Shown here in pieces: positions 1-6,316 of a stretch of DNA of 6,354 nucleotides. The notes under the pieces were generated by a model. The model ran no database searches and was not told the origin of the DNA. It saw only the letters and a program-made list of their open reading frames with translations. The position numbers and the translations under genes were made by a program. The DNA is taken from the NCBI GenBank assembly GCA_947304365.1, contig CAMZAY010000069.1:1-6354 (forward strand). The letters are read 5' to 3'. Each line of letters starts with the position of its first letter. The stretch's first letter is position 1. The stretch comes from an uncultured Clostridia bacterium (lineage in GTDB: Bacteria; Bacillota; Clostridia; Christensenellales; CAG-138).

Positions 1-923
1 TCGAAGTCGGCTCGATCGAAGAGCTGCGCGGCAAGACCGACAGGATCTACCGTTCGATCTACCGGAACAATCAGGCGGGCGGGGTCTGCATACCCTCCGC
101 GTCGCTCTGGCTGAACAACGGCACTCTCTATGAGACAGCCGCCGTCGAGACGCTGAAAACGCACTATCACGCTTCCGTTTTCTGCGGGCAGATGGGCGAT
201 AAAGGCTACGACGCGCTGATGGATAAGTGGATCCGCGAGATGACCGACGGACTCGTCGGCGGGGTCAGCCCGACCACTCCCCTTGACCGCGCGCGGATAA
301 TCACCACGCTGTATTTCGACGCGAAATGGGAGGAATCCTTCACGGTCGAAAAGGGAACGCGCACGTTCCGCGCCCCCGGCGGCGACAGGGAGATCGGCTT
401 CATGAGCGGCTCCGGCAATGCGTTTTACGTGGGAAACGGCTTTAAGGCGGCGTCCAAGGCGCTTAAGGACGGCAGCAGCGTTTGGTACGTGCTCCCGGAC
501 GAGGGAACGTCGCTTGCCGATCTGATCGCAAGCGGAGAAGCGCTTGACGCCATACTCGGCGGCGAGGGCGAAACGGACTATGCCGTCTCGATCACCGCGC
601 CGAAGCTCGATATCTCCTCCGAGACCTCGCTGATCGAAGGTCTTAAAAAACTCGGGGTCGCGAAGTGCTTTTCGGAAACAGAGGCCGATTTCTCCGGCCT
701 TACCGGAGATGATTCGCTGTTTATCGCCGAGGCGACGCATTCCGTCAGGTACATCCTCGACGAGGAGCGCGTCCGGGCCGCTTCGTTCACTATGTTCGAT
801 TTTATGGTAAAATCAGCCGCCCCCCAGCATTTCGAGCTTGTTGCCGACAGACCGTTCATGATCGTCCACGTCAGCGAAGATCTGACCCCTCTGTTTATCG
901 GCGCGGTGTACGATCCGGTTTGA
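1..923 (+). CDS. Serpin family protein (serine protease inhibitor fold), 5' end cut by window edge
   Basis: Partial gene read from base 3; 306 residues are visible and the frame is open to the left edge, so the internal ATG at 192 is not the true start. Bacterial serpins usually have about 370-420 residues, so the N-terminal helices and any signal peptide are missing. Serpin landmarks appear in order (fragment numbering): ASLWLN (33-38), helix F KWIREMTDG (75-83), strand 3A with LYFDAKWEESF (103-113), ADFSG (228-232), the shutter His 246 in strand 5A, the reactive-loop hinge (254-263), and the C-terminal DRPF and LFIGAVYDP block. Family role: suicide inhibition of serine or cysteine proteases, often host or competitor enzymes when secreted. 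Counting from the hinge puts P1-P1' at Lys270-Ser271, which would suit a trypsin-like target, but the stretch after P1 is about three residues longer than in alpha-1-antitrypsin, so this is tentative. The hinge is atypical (P15 Arg, P13 Arg), so it may be non-inhibitory. Family call is firm; activity is unknown. Confidence 0.93.
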   Translation, partial: EVGSIEELRGKTDRIYRSIYRNNQAGGVCIPSASLWLNNGTLYETAAVETLKTHYHASVFCGQMGDKGYDALMDKWIREMTDGLVGGVSPTTPLDRARIITTLYFDAKWEESFTVEKGTRTFRAPGGDREIGFMSGSGNAFYVGNGFKAASKALKDGSSVWYVLPDEGTSLADLIASGEALDAILGGEGETDYAVSITAPKLDISSETSLIEGLKKLGVAKCFSETEADFSGLTGDDSLFIAEATHSVRYILDEERVRAASFTMFDFMVKSAAPQHFELVADRPFMIVHVSEDLTPLFIGAVYDPV

Positions 924-945
924 TACCGGCCGCGCGTTTCCCGTT

Positions 946-968
946 AAGGCCCCCCGGGGCCTTTTTTT
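946..968 (+). terminator. Rho-independent terminator of the serpin gene
   Basis: A GC-rich inverted repeat, AAGGCCCC (946-953) against GGGGCCTT (956-963), is followed by an uninterrupted run of seven T (962-968). The maximal pairing leaves only two bases in the loop, so the innermost pair is probably open in practice. It lies 22 bp after the serpin stop codon, and its T-tract nearly touches the -35 box of the next gene. Confidence 0.88.
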
Positions 969-969
969 C

Positions 970-998
970 TTGCCTTTTCCGACAAAAGCCTGTATAAT
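970..998 (+). promoter_or_regulatory. Sigma-A-type promoter for the lipid kinase gene
   Basis: TTGCCT (970-975) and a perfect TATAAT (993-998) are separated by 17 bp, the optimal spacing. Transcription would begin near 1004-1006, giving a leader of about 27 bases. No operator or riboswitch-like structure is visible. The placement directly behind the terminator supports an independent transcript for the downstream gene. Confidence 0.8.
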
Positions 999-1015
999 AA
1001 ACGAAGATCATTCAT

Positions 1016-1022
1016 AAAGGAG
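1016..1022 (+). promoter_or_regulatory. Ribosome binding site of the lipid kinase gene
   Basis: AAAGGAG matches the anti-Shine-Dalgarno consensus and lies 9 bases before the ATG at 1032, fixing that start. Confidence 0.88.
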
Positions 1023-1031
1023 TTTTATATC

Positions 1032-1886
1032 ATGGCATCATATCAGGTTCTTTACAATCCCTCCTCCAACAACCGCCGCGGCGAAGCGGAGGCGCACGCG
1101 CTCGACGCCATCCTGAAGGACGACGTGCTCACCTACCGCGACGTAATGAAGCTCGGCAGCTACCGTGAGTTCCTCATGGGGCTCCCCGTGGACGAAAAAG
1201 TCGTCATCTGCGGCGGCGACGGCACGCTCAACCGCCTTGTGAACGACCTTAACGGCTACGTTCCCGTCAACGAGATCTATTATCTCGGCGCGGGCTCCGG
1301 CAACGACTTTTTGAACGACCTCGGCAGAAAGCCGGCGGACGGCCTCGTTAAGCTGAACGACTACATAAAGGACCTGCCCGTCGTGACCGTTAACGGCAAG
1401 ACGAGCCGCTTCATAAACGGCGTCGGCTACGGCATAGACGGCTACTGCTGCGAGGAGGGCGACAAGCAGCGCGAAAAGAGCGACAAGCCCGTCAACTACA
1501 CCTCCATCGCGATAAACGGTCTCCTCTTCCACTTTAAGCCCGTAAACGCAACCGTCACCGTCGACGGCGTGAAGCACACCTATAAGAAGGTCTGGCTCGC
1601 CCCCACCATGAACGGGCGCTGCTACGGCGGCGGCATGATGCCCACCCCCGATCAGGACCGTCTCGATCCCGAAAGGAAGCTCTCCGTGCTCGTCTATCAC
1701 GGCGTCGGCAAGCTGAAGGCGCTGATCGTGTTCCCCTCCATTTTCAAGGGCGAGCACCTGAAGCACGACAAGATGTGCGAGGTTTTGACCGGGCACGAGA
1801 TCACCGTCGAGTTCGACCGTCCCACCGCCCTTCAGATCGACGGCGAAACGGTGAAGAACGTCACGAGCTATAAGGCGGTCAAATAA
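1032..1886 (+). CDS. Diacylglycerol kinase family lipid kinase (DagK catalytic domain)
   Basis: This 284-residue protein has the length and layout of soluble bacterial lipid kinases of the DgkB/YegS/BmrU type, which use ATP to phosphorylate diacylglycerol or a related lipid at the inner face of the membrane. Visible motifs are YNPSS (8-12) in the first strand, the nucleotide-binding GGDGT (61-65), GAGSGND (86-92), FINGVGYGID (127-136), GGGM (199-202) and DGE (270-272), whose Glu matches the proposed catalytic base of the family. There is no signal peptide or membrane helix. The segment after GGGM reads PDQDRLDP instead of the usual PDA...DDG, a variant I associate from memory with clostridial members. 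Start at ATG 1032 is set by an AAAGGAG site 9 bases upstream. It has its own promoter and a terminator on each side, so it is probably monocistronic. The exact substrate cannot be read from sequence. Confidence 0.93.
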   Translation: MASYQVLYNPSSNNRRGEAEAHALDAILKDDVLTYRDVMKLGSYREFLMGLPVDEKVVICGGDGTLNRLVNDLNGYVPVNEIYYLGAGSGNDFLNDLGRKPADGLVKLNDYIKDLPVVTVNGKTSRFINGVGYGIDGYCCEEGDKQREKSDKPVNYTSIAINGLLFHFKPVNATVTVDGVKHTYKKVWLAPTMNGRCYGGGMMPTPDQDRLDPERKLSVLVYHGVGKLKALIVFPSIFKGEHLKHDKMCEVLTGHEITVEFDRPTALQIDGETVKNVTSYKAVK

Positions 1887-1897
1887 GCTTTCATAAC

Positions 1898-1930
1898 AAA
1901 ACAGGCTGTGCGGGATGCACAGCCTGTTTT
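1898..1930. terminator. Bidirectional terminator between convergent genes
   Basis: A perfect 14-bp stem, AAAACAGGCTGTGC (1898-1911) with GCACAGCCTGTTTT (1917-1930), encloses the 5-base loop GGGAT. Either strand reads a GC-rich core ending in TTTT, so it can serve both the lipid kinase gene (stop 12 bases away) and the minus-strand pseudokinase gene (stop 24 bases away). The U-tracts are short and partly inside the stem. A smaller imperfect hairpin, CGGGG-ACTA-TCCCG (1941-1954), abuts the pseudokinase stop codon but has no T-tract. Confidence 0.85.
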
Positions 1931-1954
1931 AACGTGCCAACGGGGACTATCCCG

Positions 1955-4333
1955 TCATTTATCATTCACGAACCACACGTACACGTGCGCCGTGCCGTTT
2001 TGATCCTTCCCCATCGGGAAGCCGTAGATCCATTTATACTCCTTGCCCTCCATAAAGGAGTTCGCCGTGGCGTAATGGTGATGGTATTCGAGTATCAGCG
2101 TGCCTCCGTTCGAGGTCTCGAGTTTGACGAGGTAATAGTCCCCGTGCTCCAATATCTCCGTGACCGTGCCCCTTATGTTGTAGCACTGCTTCGAGGGACG
2201 CTGCAGCGCGTCATAGCTCATCGCCCACGCGCTTTCGACGTAGCTCGTGTAATCGGGCGCGCGCTGCACGTGCATCGTGCGGGTGAATATCTGCCCCTCC
2301 GGATCGGTGCAGGTGAAGACTATCTCATAATCGCCCGCTTCCGGCAGCATGGCCGTAAGGCTGAAGCTCCCGTCTGCGCCGACGATCGGCTCCGTGAGGA
2401 TCACGAGCTCGTTACCGCAGGCGGCGGTCACGGACGAGCCCGCGGGCGCCATGCCGTGCAGCTCTATCGTGTCGTTGGGATCGGTGATGCGCTGAGAATA
2501 CCGCGTTTCGCCCATATCCCACGGGAGCATCACCGCGGGCGGCTCCGGAATATCCACCGTGACGGTGATACTGCGCCTGAATACGCAGTATCGCGGAAGC
2601 TTCGCCTCGAATATGACGGTATATACGCCGTTCTCCTCATACGTCCTGTCGAACGAGAAATCGCCCCCGCCGTTCACCTCGAGCTTTTCGCCGTCGGCGG
2701 TGACCTCCGCCTTGACCGGATAGACGTGCCCGGTGATGTGAACGACGCCGTCCTCCGATACGATCGCGTCGCCGCAGTTGACGACGGCGTTGAGCTCCGG
2801 CACCTCGAGCATCACGTAGCCCATATCCGAAATGGGCTCCAGCGTGCCGTCCGCGTTCTTTATATAGAACTTCGGCTGCACGGAATAGGCCGTGGTCTCC
2901 ATCGGCTCGTCGGGCAGATAATCCTCAAGACTTATCTCGAACACCTTGCGGTCGTCCGCGTTGACCTGATATTCGGTGCGGACGCCGGCGGGCGTTTCGT
3001 AAACGATCACGGAGCCGTTCCTTGCGAAGATGGTGATGCGGGCCTTCATGGGATCCGCGCTGTTCTGCACTATCTGGGGCGAGCGGGGCTTAAATGTGTC
3101 CTCCTCCTTTTGGGGGAACAGCCCGGCGATATAGTCCTTTCCGAAGTATGCCGCCGCGCAGAGTACCGCGATCACGGCGGTTATCGCGAGAATGACGCTC
3201 AGCGCCTTTATCCACTTGGAGGTCTTTCTTCCTTCGGGCTCCGCCGCCGGCGCTTCGGGCTCCTTTGGCGCTTCGGGCTCCTCCGTCTCTTCGGGCTCCT
3301 TGGGCGCTTCGTCCCGCTTTGCCTTTTTCGCAGCCTTCTTTTCGCGCTTCGCGGGCTCGGGCTCGGGCTCGGGCGTTTCCGCTGCGGGAGCGGCGGCGGG
3401 CTCGCAGGCTGTTTCTGCGAGGGGATCGGCGCCAGTCTTAAGCGCCTTGACCGCCTTGTTAAGCTCCGCGGCGGAGGCGAAACGCTTTGCCTTGTCCAGA
3501 GCGCAGGCCTTCAATATGACCCCCGCAAAAGCGGCGTCGGCGTTTGCGGGCGCGGGGAGCTCCGCCCCCGTCATGCGGCGCATGGCCGCCTTTTCACGCT
3601 GAACGGGCGAGGCGTTCTCCGGCTCGAAGGGCAGGCGCGAGCCGTTCATGAGCGCATAGGCGATGAGGCCGAGCGAATAAACGTCGGCAGCGCCGCCGTG
3701 CTCCTCGCCCCTTATCACCTCGGGTGCGGAATACTCCGCGGGCACGTCGTCCGAGGGCTCCTCTGCCGCGCCGTCCGCGCGGGCCGCGCTCAGATCGCCG
3801 AGCGCAAAGCCGCCGTCGGGCTTTATGAAAATGCTCTCCGGCCTTACGCGGCGGTGGGTGATGCCCTCCCCTTCACAGCAGGCGAGCGCGGCGGAGATAT
3901 CCTCCGCGAGCCGGAGCGTTTCCGTGCCGTTAAGGGGGCTCTGCTTCTGCCTTTTGATAAGCGGCTCGTAAAGCGCCGTGCGTATGAACACGTCGCTGCC
4001 GAAGCCGCCCCCGCGCGGGATCACGGCGCTTTCCAAACAGCCCACGATCTGAGGGCAGGCGGCGAGCCTTTCCGAAACGGCTATCTCGCGCCCCGCATCG
4101 CGCAGGCGCGAATCGGCGTACGCCTCAAGCGTCGCGTCGTCCATGCCGCCCTCCTTAAGGGCCTTTACTATGCTTTCGTCATTGGGGACGGGGATATGCT
4201 TCACTGCGGCATACTCCCTTTTGCCGTCCCTCTCCCTGAACACGCGGTAAGTGCGCGAATCGTCGTCCTCCGCGATAACTGCCTCGACGGACCATTCGCC
4301 GAACAGGGGCTCGAATTTCCTTATGTTGTCCAT
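1955..4333 (-). CDS. Membrane-anchored Ser/Thr kinase-like protein (probable pseudokinase) with Ig-like and OB-like ectodomain
   Basis: The 792-residue protein starts with a eukaryotic-type kinase fold (about 10-297): beta3 Lys45 in AAVK, a candidate alpha-C Glu83, APE (203-205), DVYSLG (217-222) and Arg284. The catalytic loop reads HRRVRPES (160-167), so the HRD Asp is Arg and the usual Asn is Ser; DFG is DLS (180-182), and the N-terminal loop has no glycines (AEDDDSR, 21-27). Phosphotransfer is therefore doubtful. A linker rich in Pro, Glu, Ala and Lys (about 306-370) leads to one membrane helix (about 377-397) with basic residues on the inner side. Outside are an unassigned beta-rich region (430-510), two probable Ig-like modules (511-593, 605-690) and a C-terminal OB-like region (715-792). 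PASTA repeats, the usual sensor of PknB-type kinases, are absent. It follows the ABC transporter gene by 50 bp and is probably co-transcribed. Likely role: receptor or scaffold; ligand unknown. Confidence 0.88.
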   Translation of the reverse strand: MDNIRKFEPLFGEWSVEAVIAEDDDSRTYRVFRERDGKREYAAVKHIPVPNDESIVKALKEGGMDDATLEAYADSRLRDAGREIAVSERLAACPQIVGCLESAVIPRGGGFGSDVFIRTALYEPLIKRQKQSPLNGTETLRLAEDISAALACCEGEGITHRRVRPESIFIKPDGGFALGDLSAARADGAAEEPSDDVPAEYSAPEVIRGEEHGGAADVYSLGLIAYALMNGSRLPFEPENASPVQREKAAMRRMTGAELPAPANADAAFAGVILKACALDKAKRFASAAELNKAVKALKTGADPLAETACEPAAAPAAETPEPEPEPAKREKKAAKKAKRDEAPKEPEETEEPEAPKEPEAPAAEPEGRKTSKWIKALSVILAITAVIAVLCAAAYFGKDYIAGLFPQKEEDTFKPRSPQIVQNSADPMKARITIFARNGSVIVYETPAGVRTEYQVNADDRKVFEISLEDYLPDEPMETTAYSVQPKFYIKNADGTLEPISDMGYVMLEVPELNAVVNCGDAIVSEDGVVHITGHVYPVKAEVTADGEKLEVNGGGDFSFDRTYEENGVYTVIFEAKLPRYCVFRRSITVTVDIPEPPAVMLPWDMGETRYSQRITDPNDTIELHGMAPAGSSVTAACGNELVILTEPIVGADGSFSLTAMLPEAGDYEIVFTCTDPEGQIFTRTMHVQRAPDYTSYVESAWAMSYDALQRPSKQCYNIRGTVTEILEHGDYYLVKLETSNGGTLILEYHHHYATANSFMEGKEYKWIYGFPMGKDQNGTAHVYVWFVNDK
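3232..3299 (-). repeat. Short tandem repeat coding the Glu-Pro-Glu linker
   Basis: The 11-mer CTTCGGGCTCC (plus-strand view) occurs at 3232, 3253, 3271 and 3289, spaced 21, 18 and 18 bp. It encodes four EPE units (residues 346-348, 352-354, 358-360, 365-367) of the pseudokinase's juxtamembrane linker. In-frame spacing means copy-number change would only lengthen or shorten the linker. Confidence 0.8.
3353..3374 (-). repeat. GGGCTC hexanucleotide repeat coding Pro-Glu dipeptides
   Basis: Three perfect GGGCTC units plus a partial GGGC (plus-strand view) encode the alternating Glu-Pro run at residues 321-327 of the pseudokinase linker. A Lys-rich stretch (329-339) separates it from the EPE repeat. 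Confidence 0.8.
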
Positions 4334-4339
4334 TATTCG

Positions 4340-4345
4340 CCCTTT
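4340..4345 (-). promoter_or_regulatory. Ribosome binding site of the pseudokinase gene
   Basis: On the minus strand AAAGGG stands 6 bases before the ATG at 4333, supporting that start. A 5-bp GC hairpin, CGGCC-CTGC-GGCCG (4348-4361), sits immediately upstream in the 50-bp intergenic gap; it has no T-tract and so is not a terminator. Confidence 0.68.
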
Positions 4346-4383
4346 CCCGGCCCTGCGGCCGAAATATGCTCATGCCCAAATTA

Positions 4384-6285
4384 TCAGATGTTTTCCCCCT
4401 CCTCCACGTATCTCGCGGCCTGTGTGGAGAAGAGCGTGTAATACTTGCCCCTCATTTCCATGAGCTCCTTGTGCGAGCCCTTTTCGACTATGCGGCCGTC
4501 CTCCATGACGAGTATCGTATCCGCAATGGTCGCGCTGGAAAGGCGGTGCGAAATGAATATGCTGGTCTTGTTCTTCCTCAGCTCGTTGAACTGATTGAAT
4601 ATCTCCTGCTCCGCCATGGGGTCGAGCGAAGCCGTCGGCTCGTCGAGTATCAGTATGTCCGAATCGGAGTAGAACGCGCGGGCGATCGCCAGCTTCTGCC
4701 ACTGACCGATGGAGAGCTCCGCGCCGTCCGCCTCGAAATATCGCATGAGCGGCGTATCGTAGCCGTTTTTGAGCTTCTCGATGAACACGTCCGCGCCGCT
4801 GTGCCCGGCGGCCTCCTTCATCTCGGCCTCGCCCGCCCTGCGCTCGATATCGCCGAATACGATGTTCTCGCCCGCGGTGACGGCGTATTTGCCGAAATCC
4901 TGGAATATCATGCCGAACATATCGTAAAGCTCCGTCACGTCATATTCCTTTATGTCGTGCCCGTCGAGCAGTACCGTGCCGGAGGACGGATCGTAAAGCC
5001 TTGTGAGGAGCTTGACGAGCGTCGTTTTGCCCGCGCCGTTCAAGCCGACGATAACGACCGTTTCGCCCTCGTTTATCTTAAGGTTGACGTCTTTAAGTAT
5101 ATCGCGTTCGACGCCCTGGTAGCGGAAGTACACGTTTTTGAACTCGATCGTGTGCGCCCTGCCGCGCTCAACGTGCCTCGGCTCCTTAAGGGAGGGCACT
5201 ATCGTGGGCTTCTCTGCGAGGAACGATATGAGGTTCTCGATGAAAAGCGTGCCCTCGTAAATGGTCGCCGTGCTGCCGATCAGCCCGCCGACGCCCGCGC
5301 CTATGGCGGTTATCGCGCCGGTGTAGAGCGCGAAATCACCGACCGCGAACTGCTTGTCGAAAACGCCCTTCGCAAGGAATATGTAGAGCAGGCAGTAGAC
5401 CGCGCTCGTAACGACTGCGGCGGCAAGACCCCACAGCGTTTCGGATATGCGCAGTCTGCGCAGGCCCCTGTAATACTCGTCGAACGCCGCCTTGTACTTG
5501 TCCGTGAAGGTCCTGCCCAGATCGAACATCCTTATCTCCTTGACGAGATCCTTGTCGATGACCGTCTGCGCGTAGTAATCCATCTGCCGGCGGTTCTTCG
5601 AGCGGAAGAACATATAGTTGACGTTCTTTTTGCAGTAGACGAAATTGACGATCGTCGTGGGGATCGAAACGAGTATGATCACCCACGGCGCCCACCAGCT
5701 TACGGCGAACAGCACGACGATATAGCTCACGATGCTGATGAGCGTGCTCAATACCGAGAAGGTCGAGCTCATTATCTGTATGGGGCGCATGCCCGCCTCG
5801 CGGTTGGCGTTCTCCATGCGGGCGTAATAATCGGGCGAGTCGTAGCTTTCCATATCGACCTCGCGCGCCTTGTCCATAATCAGCATTTTGACGTGGTTGG
5901 ATACCTGCTCGCCCGAAACGGAGGTGAGCGTCGAATAAAGCCGCGTCACCGCCTGGTTTATGAACGTGTAGGCGAACTGCAGTATGAGCAGCACCGTTAT
6001 CACGCCGAACGCGAACTCGACCCCGGCGTACGCCTCGGCGAGCTTGTTCATTATCCTCGCGCCGATGAGCGAGCCTATAACGGGCATCACGCCGTTGAAC
6101 ACCGCCATGAACACCATGGCGAAGAGGAGGCTCTTCTTCGTCTCCCACACGAGCTTGAAAATGTAGAAAAGCCTTGAGAAAAAGCCGGAAATGACCTTTA
6201 TTACGTACCCCGGCACCTCCTTGAGCTTCTTGGGCTTGGGCACGCGGTACCTGTCGTTCACCGACATATCGTTTATGCTGCGCAT
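4384..6285 (-). CDS. ABC transporter, fused permease and ATP-binding half-transporter (exporter type)
   Basis: The product has 633 residues: an N-terminal cytoplasmic stretch with an elbow-like hydrophobic helix, about six membrane helices (near 53-76, 91-111, 177-197, 198-217, 284-305, 316-337), then a nucleotide-binding domain (about 377-610). ATPase motifs are complete: Walker A GLNGAGKTT (414-422), Q-loop FQDF (461-464), signature LSIGQ (524-528, Ile replacing the usual Gly), Walker B ILILDEP (544-550) with catalytic Glu549, D-loop SLD and switch His580. This is the type IV exporter layout that must dimerise; lipids, peptides or drugs are typical substrates, and the FQDF and LSxGQWQ forms recall peptide/lipid exporters. 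No second half-transporter is adjacent, so it is either a homodimer or has a distant partner. There is no peptidase C39 domain. ATG 6285 was chosen because an upstream in-frame TTG at 6345 lies in the promoter's -35 box. It is the first gene of a unit with the pseudokinase. Confidence 0.93.
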   Translation of the reverse strand: MRSINDMSVNDRYRVPKPKKLKEVPGYVIKVISGFFSRLFYIFKLVWETKKSLLFAMVFMAVFNGVMPVIGSLIGARIMNKLAEAYAGVEFAFGVITVLLILQFAYTFINQAVTRLYSTLTSVSGEQVSNHVKMLIMDKAREVDMESYDSPDYYARMENANREAGMRPIQIMSSTFSVLSTLISIVSYIVVLFAVSWWAPWVIILVSIPTTIVNFVYCKKNVNYMFFRSKNRRQMDYYAQTVIDKDLVKEIRMFDLGRTFTDKYKAAFDEYYRGLRRLRISETLWGLAAAVVTSAVYCLLYIFLAKGVFDKQFAVGDFALYTGAITAIGAGVGGLIGSTATIYEGTLFIENLISFLAEKPTIVPSLKEPRHVERGRAHTIEFKNVYFRYQGVERDILKDVNLKINEGETVVIVGLNGAGKTTLVKLLTRLYDPSSGTVLLDGHDIKEYDVTELYDMFGMIFQDFGKYAVTAGENIVFGDIERRAGEAEMKEAAGHSGADVFIEKLKNGYDTPLMRYFEADGAELSIGQWQKLAIARAFYSDSDILILDEPTASLDPMAEQEIFNQFNELRKNKTSIFISHRLSSATIADTILVMEDGRIVEKGSHKELMEMRGKYYTLFSTQAARYVEEGENI

Positions 6286-6291
6286 GAAAAA

Positions 6292-6296
6292 CCCCC
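6292..6296 (-). promoter_or_regulatory. Probable ribosome binding site deciding the ABC transporter start
   Basis: On the minus strand GGGGG lies 6 bases before the ATG at 6285. It is weaker than AAAGGAG but correctly spaced; the next in-frame ATG, at 6267, has no purine-rich site before it. Confidence 0.55.
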
Positions 6297-6316
6297 GTTC
6301 GATATGATTTGTCACA

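Noticed and set aside
192..923. Serpin starting at ATG 192 as a complete short protein
   Set aside because: The same frame stays open to the window edge and the upstream 63 residues match conserved serpin sequence (ASLWLN), so the gene is cut by the window, not short.
1038..1796. 252-codon minus-strand open frame opposite the lipid kinase
   Set aside because: Its Val/Ala/Glu/His-rich translation is a mirror of the sense codons; the plus strand carries GGDGT and GxGSGND motifs and good expression signals.
3353..3374. GGGCTC tract as part of a CRISPR or mobile repeat
   Set aside because: The units are 6 bp, contiguous and in frame with coding sequence for Glu-Pro dipeptides; there are no spacers or inverted termini.
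4348..4361. Hairpin between transporter and pseudokinase as a terminator
   Set aside because: The stem is only 5 bp and no T-run follows on the minus strand; it would not separate the two genes.
1934..4441. 835-codon plus-strand open frame as a real gene
   Set aside because: It is the codon-register antisense of the pseudokinase gene; the translation is rich in Arg, His and Leu with no recognisable motif, and the opposite strand has clear kinase and membrane signatures plus a ribosome binding site.
5336..6148. 270-codon minus-strand open frame overlapping the ABC transporter in another frame
   Set aside because: It overlaps the transporter on the same strand in a shifted frame, and its Arg/His-rich product has no recognisable features.
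4366..6177. 603-codon plus-strand open frame as a real gene
   Set aside because: It lies antisense to the ABC transporter with its complete Walker A, signature, Walker B and His-switch motifs; its own translation is low-complexity Arg/Glu/Val-rich.
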